From positions 1 through 14,674 of the forward strand of contig SAAR01000051.1 in the NCBI GenBank assembly GCA_009916335.1: 14,674 nt of DNA. The letters run 5' to 3'. Below the pieces are notes generated by a model, which saw nothing but the letters and a program-made list of their open reading frames with translations, did no database searches and was not told where the DNA came from. Source of the stretch: Erysipelotrichia bacterium (GTDB lineage: Bacteria > Bacillota_I > Bacilli_A > Erysipelotrichales > Erysipelotrichaceae). Of this stretch, positions 1-7,264 are shown in pieces; within the stretch, counting starts at the first letter, position 1, and every line of letters starts with the position of its first letter. A program made the position numbers and the translations under genes.

Positions 1-314
1 AGATATGACTCCAGCTGTAAAAGCAGGAGAAACAGTAACAGATAAAGCTGTTATTAAGATGAACTATGTACAAGATTTAAATCAACAAAAAGAATTAACA
101 TACACAGTAGAACACTGGGTAGAAGGCGAAGAAAAAGCAAGAGATACACAAACAGTAACAAAGAAAGTATGGGTAAATGCACCTGATACATTAACAGTTA
201 CTGAAAAGAGTATTGAAGCAAAAGAATACACAGGATATAAGTTCAAAGATATGACTCCAGCTGTAAAAGCAGGAGAAACAGTAACAGATAAAGCTGTTAT
301 TAAGATGAACTATG
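1..314 (+). repeat. Direct repeat encoding 82-aa surface-protein units
   Basis: Bases 1-68 and 247-314 are identical, offset by exactly 246 bp (82 codons). The repeated peptide contains DMTPAVKAGETVTDKAV. Nucleotide-level identity between units implies recent duplication or gene conversion, and further copies probably lie left of the window. Confidence 0.9.
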
Positions 315-1396
315 AAAGAGAAGCTTATACTTTAACAATCAATTATATTGATGAAGAAGGTAATGTAGTAGCACCTAAGGTTACAAAGGAATTACTATAC
401 AATGATCCTTATAAAGTAACTTCTCCAGTAGTAAGTGGATTTACTTTATTAGATAAAGAACAAGCTGTGATTGAAGGAATAATGGATAAGGGAACAGTAA
501 TCAATGTTGTATACAGTGTTGATGAACATGGAACAGATCCAGAAGATCCTGATAAAAGTGATGATGTAGCAGATAAGTATCAAGTTAAGGTAACATATGA
601 AGCAATTAATGGTAGTGTATCATTTGCGACAACATATGCAACATTATTTGATGAAGAAGGTAACTATTCTCAAACAGGTACAGGATACTTGCGTGCAGAA
701 CAGATTCCAACAATTACTGCGAATACAGGTTATGTACAAGATAGTATGACATGGGTAGAGGGAACACCTACAGTGGATAACGCAATTACTGCTGATACTG
801 TTTATACAGCATCATTTACAGCAGAAGTAGTAACACCAACTGTACCAGTTGATCCTGAAACACCTGTAGTGCCACCTGTAACACCAGTAGCACCACTTAC
901 GCCTGTTACTCCTACTCCATATACACCAGTTGTTACACCAGTAATCAATGAGGTAGAGGAAGTAGAACCTACACCAACACCTAAAGCAGATGCTGATAAG
1001 GAAGAAGTAAAAGAAGATACTACACCAAAAGGAAAACTTGATGGTGGAAGTTGGGCATTAATTAACTTAGTGTGTACAGTAGCTACGATTCTATTAGGTC
1101 TATTCTTACTTATTTCTAAACGTAAGAAAGAGGAAGTGAAAGAAGATGAAAATAGAATGGATGAAGAAGAACTAAGAGAAGAAAAGAGAAGAGGAATGTT
1201 TACTAGAATCTTATCAATCTTAGTATCTATCTTATCAGTAATTGTATTTGTGTTAACAGAAAATATGACATTGCCAATGGTATTCGTAGATAAATGGACA
1301 ACGACAATGTTGGCAATCACATTAGTACAAATTGCAGTGCTAGTGATTGGTAGAAAATGGAAACATGAGGACAATGAAGAAGAAAAAGCTAGTTAA
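1..1396 (+). CDS. C-terminal part of a large MucBP-like repeat surface protein (5' end outside window)
   Basis: This is the 3' part of a cell-surface protein. The frame is open to the left edge, position 1 is the last base of a codon, and the ATG at 5 is internal to a repeat, not a start. An 82-residue repeat is visible: bases 1-68 recur exactly at 247-314, so one full unit and the tail of the previous one are present. After it comes a MucBP-like domain (about residues 107-170 counted from the ATG at 5, beginning YTLTINYIDEEGN), then a further repeat-like domain (about 190-275), then a Pro/Thr-rich stalk (about 280-330). The C-terminus has a hydrophobic segment (about 350-370), a basic/acidic linker, and two more hydrophobic segments, with no LPXTG motif. 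The family role is adhesion or surface display, and the three-segment anchor suggests membrane retention instead of sortase linkage. The exact ligand cannot be read from the sequence. Confidence 0.85.
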   Translation, partial: DMTPAVKAGETVTDKAVIKMNYVQDLNQQKELTYTVEHWVEGEEKARDTQTVTKKVWVNAPDTLTVTEKSIEAKEYTGYKFKDMTPAVKAGETVTDKAVIKMNYEREAYTLTINYIDEEGNVVAPKVTKELLYNDPYKVTSPVVSGFTLLDKEQAVIEGIMDKGTVINVVYSVDEHGTDPEDPDKSDDVADKYQVKVTYEAINGSVSFATTYATLFDEEGNYSQTGTGYLRAEQIPTITANTGYVQDSMTWVEGTPTVDNAITADTVYTASFTAEVVTPTVPVDPETPVVPPVTPVAPLTPVTPTPYTPVVTPVINEVEEVEPTPTPKADADKEEVKEDTTPKGKLDGGSWALINLVCTVATILLGLFLLISKRKKEEVKEDENRMDEEELREEKRRGMFTRILSILVSILSVIVFVLTENMTLPMVFVDKWTTTMLAITLVQIAVLVIGRKWKHEDNEEEKAS

Positions 1397-1435
1397 TTGA
1401 TAGAGATATATTGAATTATGATCTCATATAAAATA

Positions 1436-1473
1436 AAGAAAGCAGGGGTTCATACAAAACACCCTGCTTTCTT
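1436..1473 (+). terminator. Hairpin terminator after the repeat surface gene
   Basis: Bases 1436-1447 pair with 1462-1473 (AAGAAAGCAGGG against its complement), extended inside by GTT/AAC with one bulged A. The forward U-tract is poor (CTTACTTG). Read on the minus strand, the hairpin is followed by a T-rich run (TTTATTTTATAT), so it may act in both directions. It is a near copy, in opposite orientation, of the hairpin at 7233-7264. Confidence 0.75.
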
Positions 1474-1545
1474 ACTTGTTAAGCGTAATGAAGGATGCAA
1501 TATTCTATGAAAGAAAGGGATATGCTATCTTTCCTTTTTGGATAT

Positions 1546-1554
1546 TGTTATAAT
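1546..1554 (+). promoter_or_regulatory. Extended -10 promoter of the signal peptidase pair
   Basis: TGTTATAAT forms an extended -10 element 41 bp upstream of the first peptidase start; no good -35 is seen. An imperfect hairpin with GATA/TATC at its tip (about 1511-1538) lies just upstream. The same TTGTTATAATAA string precedes the tex gene. The ribosome binding site AGGAG is at 1582-1586. Confidence 0.6.
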
Positions 1555-1595
1555 AAACAAAAGATGCATAAGATATAAAATAGGAGTAAAAGGGA

Positions 1596-2084
1596 ATGAA
1601 AAAATATAAATACATAAAAAATTTAATTCTGATATTTCTTATTTCATTAGCTGTTCTTTTACTATTTCCTAAATTATTAGGTTATCAAGAATATATTATT
1701 AAAAGTGGAAGTATGAGTCCAAGTATTCCTAAGGGTTCATTAGTTTATATACAAAATGAAACATTTGATGAAATTAAAAGTGGTGATGTTATTGCTTATG
1801 AAAAAGAATTAGATGTTGTTGTTCATCGTGTATATGAAATAGATCTTACACATCAACAATTAAAAACAAAAGGGGACGCTAATCAGGGCGTAGATGATGC
1901 TTATGTACATGAAAGTATGATTTTAGGGAAGGTTGTTTTGTCTATTCAATTTCTTGGCTATTTTGTTTTATTTATTAAAAGTGTACCAGGAATGCTCTTG
2001 TTAGGATTGCTAGTAGTTGCTCTTTTCTATTTACTTTATAATTGTCAGGAGGGTGGAAATAATGAAAAAAATAATTGCCAATAG
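1596..2084 (+). CDS. SipW-like (ER/archaeal-type) signal peptidase I, copy 1
   Basis: This is a membrane signal peptidase that would cleave secretory signal peptides outside the membrane. It is 162 residues long. Residues 8-28 form an N-terminal membrane segment. The nucleophile motif SGSM places Ser39. The usual bacterial catalytic Lys is replaced by His77 in a VHRV motif, which defines the SipW/ER type. The conserved KGDAN box gives Asp94, with Asp100 downstream. A C-terminal hydrophobic region (about 125-158) is a second membrane anchor. AGGAG at 1582-1586 supports the start. Its last 23 bases overlap the next gene, also a SipW-like peptidase, so the two are co-translated. The neighbouring secreted proteins at 2808 and 6618 have SipW-type signal regions and are the likely substrates (inference). 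I leave the symbol blank because orthology to Bacillus sipW itself cannot be established. Confidence 0.92.
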   Translation: MKKYKYIKNLILIFLISLAVLLLFPKLLGYQEYIIKSGSMSPSIPKGSLVYIQNETFDEIKSGDVIAYEKELDVVVHRVYEIDLTHQQLKTKGDANQGVDDAYVHESMILGKVVLSIQFLGYFVLFIKSVPGMLLLGLLVVALFYLLYNCQEGGNNEKNNCQ

Positions 2085-2535
2085 TATTTTAATTGTTTTC
2101 ATTTTATTAGTGTCTATTAAATATCTTCCGCCTTTATTTAATTATCAAGTTTATGGGGTTTCATCAGGAAGTATGGAACCTAATTATCCAATAGGATCAT
2201 TAATCATTGTAGAAAAATGTGATTTTGAAGATATTCGTGTCGGTGATGTCATTACATTTAAGCAAGAGAATTCTTCTTACACAAAAACACACAGAGTAGT
2301 AAATATTGATCAAAATACACTTCAATTTACTACGAAAGGGGATAATAATAAAGAGGAAGATGCGAGAAGAGTTTCAAAAAAGGCATTCATTGGTAAAGTA
2401 GTTTGTGTTTTTGCGATTGTGGGCTATCTTTTCTTATTCTTTGATACACCAATGGGAATTGTTGTGATTATTGCTTTGGCAATAATGAGTATTTATCTAA
2501 GTAGAAATGATGCAGATAAACAAAGTAAGACATAA
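2062..2535 (+). CDS. SipW-like (ER/archaeal-type) signal peptidase I, copy 2
   Basis: This is a second signal peptidase of the same type, 157 residues. The start is the ATG at 2062, with AGGAGGG just upstream inside the previous gene; an in-frame ATG at 2017 lacks this site and would add a non-family extension. Residues 4-26 are a membrane segment. Ser37 lies in SSGSM, His77 in THRVV, and Asp94 in KGDNN, followed by Asp100. The His and Asp residues therefore carry the same numbers as in copy 1, pointing to a tandem duplication that has since diverged widely. A C-terminal hydrophobic stretch (about 125-150) follows. It overlaps copy 1 by 23 bp and is followed by a terminator, so the pair forms its own transcription unit. 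Division of labour between the copies is possible but not shown by the sequence. Confidence 0.92.
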   Translation: MKKIIANSILIVFILLVSIKYLPPLFNYQVYGVSSGSMEPNYPIGSLIIVEKCDFEDIRVGDVITFKQENSSYTKTHRVVNIDQNTLQFTTKGDNNKEEDARRVSKKAFIGKVVCVFAIVGYLFLFFDTPMGIVVIIALAIMSIYLSRNDADKQSKT

Positions 2536-2618
2536 AAAACATATTTGTGACAAAAGAGCTTTAAAGTAATTTGTGATGTTTGAATTATAAGCAGATTGTT
2601 AGTTAAATAAATTTAGAG

Positions 2619-2659
2619 AAAGAGAATTTTGAGAATGATAAACTCGATTCTCTTTTTTT
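2619..2659 (+). terminator. Rho-independent terminator after the peptidase pair
   Basis: Bases 2619-2627 (AAAGAGAAT) pair with 2647-2655, with an inner GAG/CTC pairing (2631-2633 with 2643-2645), followed by a run of seven T at 2653-2659. It separates the two peptidase genes from the matrix-protein operon. Confidence 0.85.
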
Positions 2660-2671
2660 GTAGGGGATAAG

Positions 2672-2718
2672 ATGTCTTTTCATTGTATATTTGCTTACAA
2701 AAAAATGTTAGAAGACAT
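2672..2718. promoter_or_regulatory. Inverted repeat upstream of the matrix operon promoter
   Basis: ATGTCTTTT (2672-2680) and AGAAGACAT (2710-2718) form a 9-bp inverted repeat (one G-T pair) separated by 29 bases. It lies between the terminator and the -10 element at 2752. It could be a regulator site or a structured RNA arm from an upstream start, and no regulator can be named. Confidence 0.25.
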
Positions 2719-2751
2719 GGTAAATATAACCTGTTTATAACCCAATGTTAC

Positions 2752-2757
2752 TATAAT
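2752..2757 (+). promoter_or_regulatory. Probable -10 element of the matrix-protein operon
   Basis: TATAAT lies 51 bp before the first gene of the operon, leaving a leader of about 45 bases. No convincing -35 is present, which may mean activator dependence. A strong ribosome binding site (AGAAGGAGG, 2792-2800) precedes the ATG at 2808. Confidence 0.5.
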
Positions 2758-2807
2758 GAAAATATACAAAGGATAGCAAGTAGGTTTGTATAGAAGGAGG
2801 ATATACT

Positions 2808-3410
2808 ATGAAAAAAAGAATATGGATTACGGCTGGACTGGCTGTTGCCTTAATTGGTGGTATAGGAATGGCCTCTACAGTTGCTGAATTTCAAGCTGAT
2901 GGGACTCCAGTAAAAGCACAAATTTCAATGAATGAACTTAACATTGAGATAAATGGAAGTAGAGAAATAGAATTAACAGATGCTATTGCTGGAGAAATTG
3001 TTGAGAAAAACTTAACGTTGAAGAATACAAAAGATACTTCTTTATATACTAGAGTTATTGTGGATAAATATTGGAAAGATGCTCATGGAGAAAAAGATTA
3101 TGATGCCAATGGAAATCTGATTCAATTAACCTATAACGAAAGTGATTGGATAGTAGGACCTGAAAGTGAAGATGAAAAGGTAGTGCTATATTATAAAGGG
3201 ATTGTTGAGCCAAGCAGTATTACTTCAACTTTCTTAGATACGATTAAATTAGATCGCTCTATTGGAAATGCCTATGCTAATAAGCAAGCATGTATCGAAG
3301 TAAAAGTTGATGCAGTACAAAGTTTTGATGGAGTAAATGCTATCCTAAATGAATGGGGTGTATTAGCAACCCTAGATGAAAATGGAAACATTGTTTCCAT
3401 AGAAAGATAG
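2808..3410 (+). CDS. BsaA/TasA-type SipW-dependent secreted matrix protein
   Basis: This 200-residue exported protein resembles SipW-processed biofilm matrix subunits (the BsaA/TasA/CalY style of protein). Residues 1-23 form a basic and hydrophobic signal region, followed by TVAEF (24-28) and ADG, the pattern seen at SipW cleavage regions. Next comes ELNIEI, the usual first beta strand after cleavage. Mid-protein, EKNLTLKNTKDTSLYTRV matches the strand typical of this fold. Near the C-terminus, VDAVQSFDGVNAILNEWGV (about 167-185) matches the dAvQ...WGV signature I associate with this family. There is no C-terminal anchor, so the mature protein is released or polymerised. It leads a five-gene operon 273 bp downstream of two SipW-like peptidases. 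The functional role as a fibre subunit is inference from family. Confidence 0.8.
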   Translation: MKKRIWITAGLAVALIGGIGMASTVAEFQADGTPVKAQISMNELNIEINGSREIELTDAIAGEIVEKNLTLKNTKDTSLYTRVIVDKYWKDAHGEKDYDANGNLIQLTYNESDWIVGPESEDEKVVLYYKGIVEPSSITSTFLDTIKLDRSIGNAYANKQACIEVKVDAVQSFDGVNAILNEWGVLATLDENGNIVSIER

Positions 3411-3422
3411 GAGGGAAGTCAT

Positions 3423-4118
3423 ATGAAAAAAATATTAGTTGGAATATTCAGTATATTCTTCTGTGTATTTTCATTAACAAGTATGCATGCGAATGAAATA
3501 CCTAGTGTTACATTTGATGGAACTTCAACATTAAAGTACAGCGAAGAGGCAAATAACTTCTCAAGTGTGTTTGAAGGAATGCATTCAGGGGAAACAAGAG
3601 AGTTAAGTATTCAATTGGTAAATCATTCAGATAAAGAGGTTGATTTCTTTATGAATACTGAAGTATTGCAATCGTTGGAAAAAAGTGTACAGAGTAATGG
3701 TGCAGGATATAATGTAAGCCTAAAACTAGCAAAGGGGAATGAGGATCATTATATTTTTGGAAGTGAAGAAGGAGCGTTAGTCGGTGCTAATGAAAATGGT
3801 TTATACGATTTGAATGGAACATTAAATGAAAAATATTTGTTAACTTCATTGGGTGCTAATGAGAAAGCTGTTTTATCATTAGTAATTGGGATTGATGGTA
3901 CTACTTCAAGAAATGATTATCAAGCATCTGTTGGTGAATTACAAATGGATTTCAGTGTTTCTTATGAAGAAAATGTGATGACGAATGTAGTGAAAAATGT
4001 TGTTAATAAAGTAACAACAGGCGATCCAACATCAATTTCAACATTAGTTATGCTGTTATTAATTTCTGGAGGAGCCATCTATGTAAGTTGTAAAAAACTG
4101 AAAGGAGATAAGAGATAA
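3423..4118 (+). CDS. Secreted, C-terminally anchored protein with TGD sorting-like tail
   Basis: This is a 231-residue surface protein. Residues 1-23 are a standard Sec signal peptide ending SMHA, unlike the SipW pattern of its upstream neighbour. The body is beta-rich; EGMHSGETRELSIQLVNHS followed by a hydrophobic strand and LEKS resembles proteins found beside sipW genes in gut Clostridia (recollection, not searched). The tail (about 197-231) is VTTGD, a hydrophobic segment, then KKLKGDKR. This has the layout of a sortase signal (TGD, membrane span, positive tail), but the LP residues are absent and no sortase is in the window, so simple membrane anchoring is equally likely. The GGAGGG ribosome site at 3410-3415 begins in the stop codon of the previous gene. 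It could hold the matrix fibre at the cell surface (inference). Confidence 0.75.
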   Translation: MKKILVGIFSIFFCVFSLTSMHANEIPSVTFDGTSTLKYSEEANNFSSVFEGMHSGETRELSIQLVNHSDKEVDFFMNTEVLQSLEKSVQSNGAGYNVSLKLAKGNEDHYIFGSEEGALVGANENGLYDLNGTLNEKYLLTSLGANEKAVLSLVIGIDGTTSRNDYQASVGELQMDFSVSYEENVMTNVVKNVVNKVTTGDPTSISTLVMLLLISGGAIYVSCKKLKGDKR

Positions 4119-4119
4119 T

Positions 4120-5037
4120 ATGAAAAAGAAAAGTGTTAAAATCTTATTAGCCTTTACATTGATTACCACTTTATTAAGTGTATCAGCATTGCGTATTAAT
4201 GCTAGCCAAAGTTATAAGATTACTTATAGTCCAGGAAATAAAGGTACATTTAATCAAAGTTTGGTGGAAGAATATAAAGCAGTTTATGGTAATGAAAATG
4301 TAAGTGTTTCAGATAAGACAGGCAGTATTACTATTGTGGTTGCTAAAGAGAATACAATGCCTAAGGCACCAACGGTAAACGATATTACTTTAAAGGATTC
4401 ACGTTATTATGTGCAAGCTGGTTCATGGGAGCCAACTAGTAATGTAGTAAGTAAAAGTGAAACATTCGTTGTTAATTATAATATGATAAACAATGGTAAA
4501 GAATATACTATTAAATTTATTAGTGCAAGCACTGGCGAAGAGATTGCTAGTCCAATTATCTCTATGGCAAATGTAGGAGATGTTATCACTTATTCAGCAA
4601 AAGTGATTGATGGATATGAATTTGATCAAGTAAAAAAATCAATGAAAATTGCTGATAATGTTAAAGATAATGTACTTGTGTTTGTGTATGAAGGTAGTGA
4701 TCAGCGTAATGTGATAACTAATACAGTAGTGGAAACGATTGTGAATGAAACAATAACACCTCCACTTACACCAGTAACACCAGTAACACCTGTAACTCCT
4801 GTTACACCTAATGCAGATGAGCAAGAAACAGTAGAACCTAATGTTACACCTCAAGCAGATACAGAGGATCAAACGAAAGAGGAAACTGAAAAGGTAACAA
4901 AAGAAGAAACACCAAAAGCAAAGAATGAAACAGATTATATGAATTATGTTCCTTTTATTGCATGTGGATTATTGGTGATTGCAGGACTTGTGTATTTAGT
5001 GGTAAAGAAAAGTAAAAAAGAAAGTCAAGAAGGTTAG
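4120..5037 (+). CDS. Membrane-anchored MucBP-like surface protein with Pro/Thr stalk
   Basis: This is a 305-residue surface protein. Residues 1-28 are a signal peptide ending RINA. The first domain (about 30-120) begins YKITYSPGNKGTF, a SHIRT/MucBP-like opening. The second (about 125-192) begins EYTIKFISASTGEE and ends VLVFVYEG, a typical MucBP-like module. A stalk of TPVTP repeats follows (about 212-235), then an acidic/Thr-rich stretch, one membrane segment (about 273-296) and a basic tail. There is no LPXTG. Stalk and domain style match the large protein at the left edge, suggesting related surface roles. It starts 2 bp after the preceding stop, within the same operon. Family knowledge suggests binding to glycans or matrix, but the ligand is unknown. 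Confidence 0.8.
   Translation: MKKKSVKILLAFTLITTLLSVSALRINASQSYKITYSPGNKGTFNQSLVEEYKAVYGNENVSVSDKTGSITIVVAKENTMPKAPTVNDITLKDSRYYVQAGSWEPTSNVVSKSETFVVNYNMINNGKEYTIKFISASTGEEIASPIISMANVGDVITYSAKVIDGYEFDQVKKSMKIADNVKDNVLVFVYEGSDQRNVITNTVVETIVNETITPPLTPVTPVTPVTPVTPNADEQETVEPNVTPQADTEDQTKEETEKVTKEETPKAKNETDYMNYVPFIACGLLVIAGLVYLVVKKSKKESQEG
4758..4809 (+). repeat. Short tandem repeat encoding TPVTP stalk
   Basis: Near-perfect units of the type ACACCAGTA/ACACCTGTA encode consecutive Thr-Pro-Val steps in the stalk of the MucBP-like protein. Slippage here could change stalk length in frame because units are multiples of three bases. Confidence 0.6.
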
Positions 5038-5049
5038 GAGGGAAAGCAT

Positions 5050-6591
5050 ATGAAAAAACTTACAAAATTAGTATTAACAATTGCATTGTGTTTAAGTGGA
5101 CTATTTGCTTTCTCTTTAAATAGTGTGAAAGCAGAAGAGAAAGATACATTATTAGTTGAATATAATGAAGAAAAATCATTTTATGATGAAAAAACACAAA
5201 AATTCACTTTATATTATATTATTCCTGAAGATGCTGGTAATTACAAAAATGTAACGTTTAATTTTGAGGAAGGTATGATAGAAAAAATTAAAAGTGTTTC
5301 ACAGTATATATCTCCTGGTGATTGGTATGGTTTCAACATCATTATTGAAAATAACTCAAAAGTAAATTTCACTTATAAAAACGATAGTTTAACCGTTAAA
5401 GATGTCAAAATGAAAGGGGGAGAATATACAAATCCATGGGGTTTAAAATCATTCTCAGGTAGTTCAATTGATAAAGAATATGTTCCATATCGTACAGGAA
5501 ATGCAGAAGCCATTTATTCAGAATTGTTTGATAAATTTACGGCATATAAAGTTACAGGTAAAATGATGCTTTCGATTGAAGAGGAGTTAGCACAACGTGA
5601 TTATACGGGGGATAGAGCCTTAACACAATATTTGTTAAATTATTATAATAATTCAAAATATTATAATAAAGATGGGAAAGTAGCCACTACGATTCCTGAA
5701 CTAGATGAAATAGCTTTAAATAATATTTTCTCTGGTGGAGGGGGAGTTCATAATAATGGAACATATGCACTTCTTGATGCAGATTATGCTGCTTTAAGTG
5801 ATGAACAAAAGGCAAAATTAGAATATGTGAATAAGAATCAATACCGTTTTAGAGAAACAGAAGCGGAATTAGCTGAATACTATTATGAGTATTTCTATGA
5901 TTGGTGTGTAGGATTACAGTTTGGAAAATATGCGACATATGAGGATGCCAATGGTAAAGATAGAACAGTGCATACATCATCTATTGTTAAACTTTACAAG
6001 AATCAAAATAATGTAAGAACAAACGCTGATGATTATATTGCAAGCCAATTAACAAATGATAATCTAAAAGCTGGAAAAGAGTCTAGCTTTATTGCAGGAT
6101 TTACATTAGATGGACCTTTAACTGGTAATAATGCACAGTGGTATAAATATGGCTTTACTGCAAGTATTACACTTGAAAAGGAAGTGAAAGGAAGTTTATC
6201 AATTACTAAAACGATTGATTATGGAACATATGCAACCAGTGATAATCCAATCTTCTTATTTAAAGCAACAAATACAGAAACAAATGATATTTATTATCGT
6301 ATGATTGCATTGAGTGATATTCAAAAGAGTGGAACTGCGACACTTACAGATATTCCATTAGGAACATATACGGTTGAGGAGTTTAATCCGATTAGATACT
6401 CTAAAGAAAGTGTTAAAGAAGTAACATTAACAAGAGATAATCCTAATGCTAGTGTAACGTTCAATAATCAAAAAACGAAAGATAATGATTTCTCTGATAG
6501 TGATGCAGTGATTAACTCATTTACTAAAGATGAAAATGGTAAAGTAACAATTACACAAACAAAAGTGAAAATTGTTAGTGATGGACAATAG
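5050..6591 (+). CDS. Secreted pilin-like protein with Cna/SpaA-like C-terminal domain, no anchor
   Basis: This 513-residue exported protein has a Sec signal peptide (1-28, ending SVKA). The central region (about 30-375) is rich in Tyr, Asn and acidic residues and I do not recognise its family. The C-terminal region (about 380-475) reads GSLSITKTIDYG...IFLFKATNTE...DIPLGTYTVEEF...VTFNNQK, the strand pattern of Cna B/SpaA-like domains that often form Lys-Asn isopeptide bonds, with Lys in SITKTI and Glu in YTVEEF as candidates. Unlike classical pilins it ends without LPXTG or a membrane segment. It could be a fibre subunit held by its partners (inference). Its stop-plus-ribosome-site start region (5035-5052) is almost identical to that of the gene at 3423. 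Confidence 0.75.
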   Translation: MKKLTKLVLTIALCLSGLFAFSLNSVKAEEKDTLLVEYNEEKSFYDEKTQKFTLYYIIPEDAGNYKNVTFNFEEGMIEKIKSVSQYISPGDWYGFNIIIENNSKVNFTYKNDSLTVKDVKMKGGEYTNPWGLKSFSGSSIDKEYVPYRTGNAEAIYSELFDKFTAYKVTGKMMLSIEEELAQRDYTGDRALTQYLLNYYNNSKYYNKDGKVATTIPELDEIALNNIFSGGGGVHNNGTYALLDADYAALSDEQKAKLEYVNKNQYRFRETEAELAEYYYEYFYDWCVGLQFGKYATYEDANGKDRTVHTSSIVKLYKNQNNVRTNADDYIASQLTNDNLKAGKESSFIAGFTLDGPLTGNNAQWYKYGFTASITLEKEVKGSLSITKTIDYGTYATSDNPIFLFKATNTETNDIYYRMIALSDIQKSGTATLTDIPLGTYTVEEFNPIRYSKESVKEVTLTRDNPNASVTFNNQKTKDNDFSDSDAVINSFTKDENGKVTITQTKVKIVSDGQ

Positions 6592-6617
6592 AGTGAAAGG
6601 AAAGGATGGTATACAAT

Positions 6618-7178
6618 ATGAAAACAAAATTAACAAAGAAGTCTGTTAGTCTTATCATTCTGGTGGTAGCTCTATTTGCTGGTATCTTCGCAGTAAATTC
6701 TGCATGGTCTTATTTTACTGCAAATGATAAGGAATCAAATAAAATTACATTAAGGGCTGTGGACACAGAAATTGAAGAAGAAATTAATGATAGTGATCTT
6801 ACTAAGATTCCAGTGGTAAGAAACACAGGAAGTGATGATTGTATTGTTCGTCTTAAATTTTCTGTAACACCAGAGAAAGAGCGAGAAAATATTGAATTGA
6901 GAGGGTTAAATACAACGGATTGGCTTTATAATAAAGAAGATGGTTATTACTACTATCAAGGTGTATTAGCTCCTAAAGCAGCTACTCCTGCTATTTTTAC
7001 AGGGGTGAATATTACGAATATGAAAGCGATGAATAACTTTGATATTATGTTGTATCAGGAAGCAATTCAACCAGAAATTATTGATCATGATGGAAATAAA
7101 GTTGATGTGCTAAGTGAAGGAAAATATAATCAAAGTAAAGCTGATATTATTTGGAAGTTATATGAATCACAATCATAA
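6618..7178 (+). CDS. SipW-type secreted matrix-like protein with YFT motif
   Basis: This 186-residue exported protein carries the clearest SipW signature in the window. Residues 2-8 are basic, 9-28 hydrophobic, then AWSYFTANDKESNKIT (29-44), matching the A-YFT/FND-...N-.-T pattern after which SipW substrates such as TasA are processed. The body has KIPVVRNTGSDDCIVRLKFSV, the N-t-G-s-...-VR strand common in TasA/BsaA-like proteins. There is no C-terminal anchor. I chose the ATG at 6618; an ATG at 6606 adds four residues and has a close GAAAGG site, so the start is uncertain. It ends the matrix operon and is followed by a convergent terminator. Together with the gene at 2808 it gives two different SipW substrates alongside two SipW-like peptidases. 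Confidence 0.8.
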   Translation: MKTKLTKKSVSLIILVVALFAGIFAVNSAWSYFTANDKESNKITLRAVDTEIEEEINDSDLTKIPVVRNTGSDDCIVRLKFSVTPEKERENIELRGLNTTDWLYNKEDGYYYYQGVLAPKAATPAIFTGVNITNMKAMNNFDIMLYQEAIQPEIIDHDGNKVDVLSEGKYNQSKADIIWKLYESQS

Positions 7179-7232
7179 ACAGAACAAAAATAAGCATGTA
7201 GTGAAGTAGTGTTTTAACTGTTTTGATTGTTA

Positions 7233-7264
7233 AAAGCAGGGTTTCTTGTATGAAACCCTGCTTT
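7233..7264. terminator. Convergent bidirectional terminator hairpin
   Basis: Bases 7233-7245 (AAAGCAGGGTTTC) pair perfectly with 7252-7264 around a 6-base loop. It sits between the ends of the matrix operon (plus) and the pentapeptide gene (minus). U-tracts are modest on both sides. Its reverse complement matches the hairpin at 1436-1473, including the loop bases TTCATACAA. Confidence 0.8.

Noticed and set aside
802..1374. Minus-strand open frame of 190 codons opposite the repeat surface gene
   Set aside because: It is antisense to the Pro/Thr stalk and Lys/Glu-rich tail, is Ser/Thr/Val low complexity, has no ribosome site or recognisable domain, and is a codon-bias shadow.
1511..1538. Imperfect hairpin with T-run before the signal peptidase promoter as a second terminator
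   Set aside because: The stem has two A-C mismatches and several G-T pairs; a better hairpin lies at 1436-1473, so it is not listed as a terminator.
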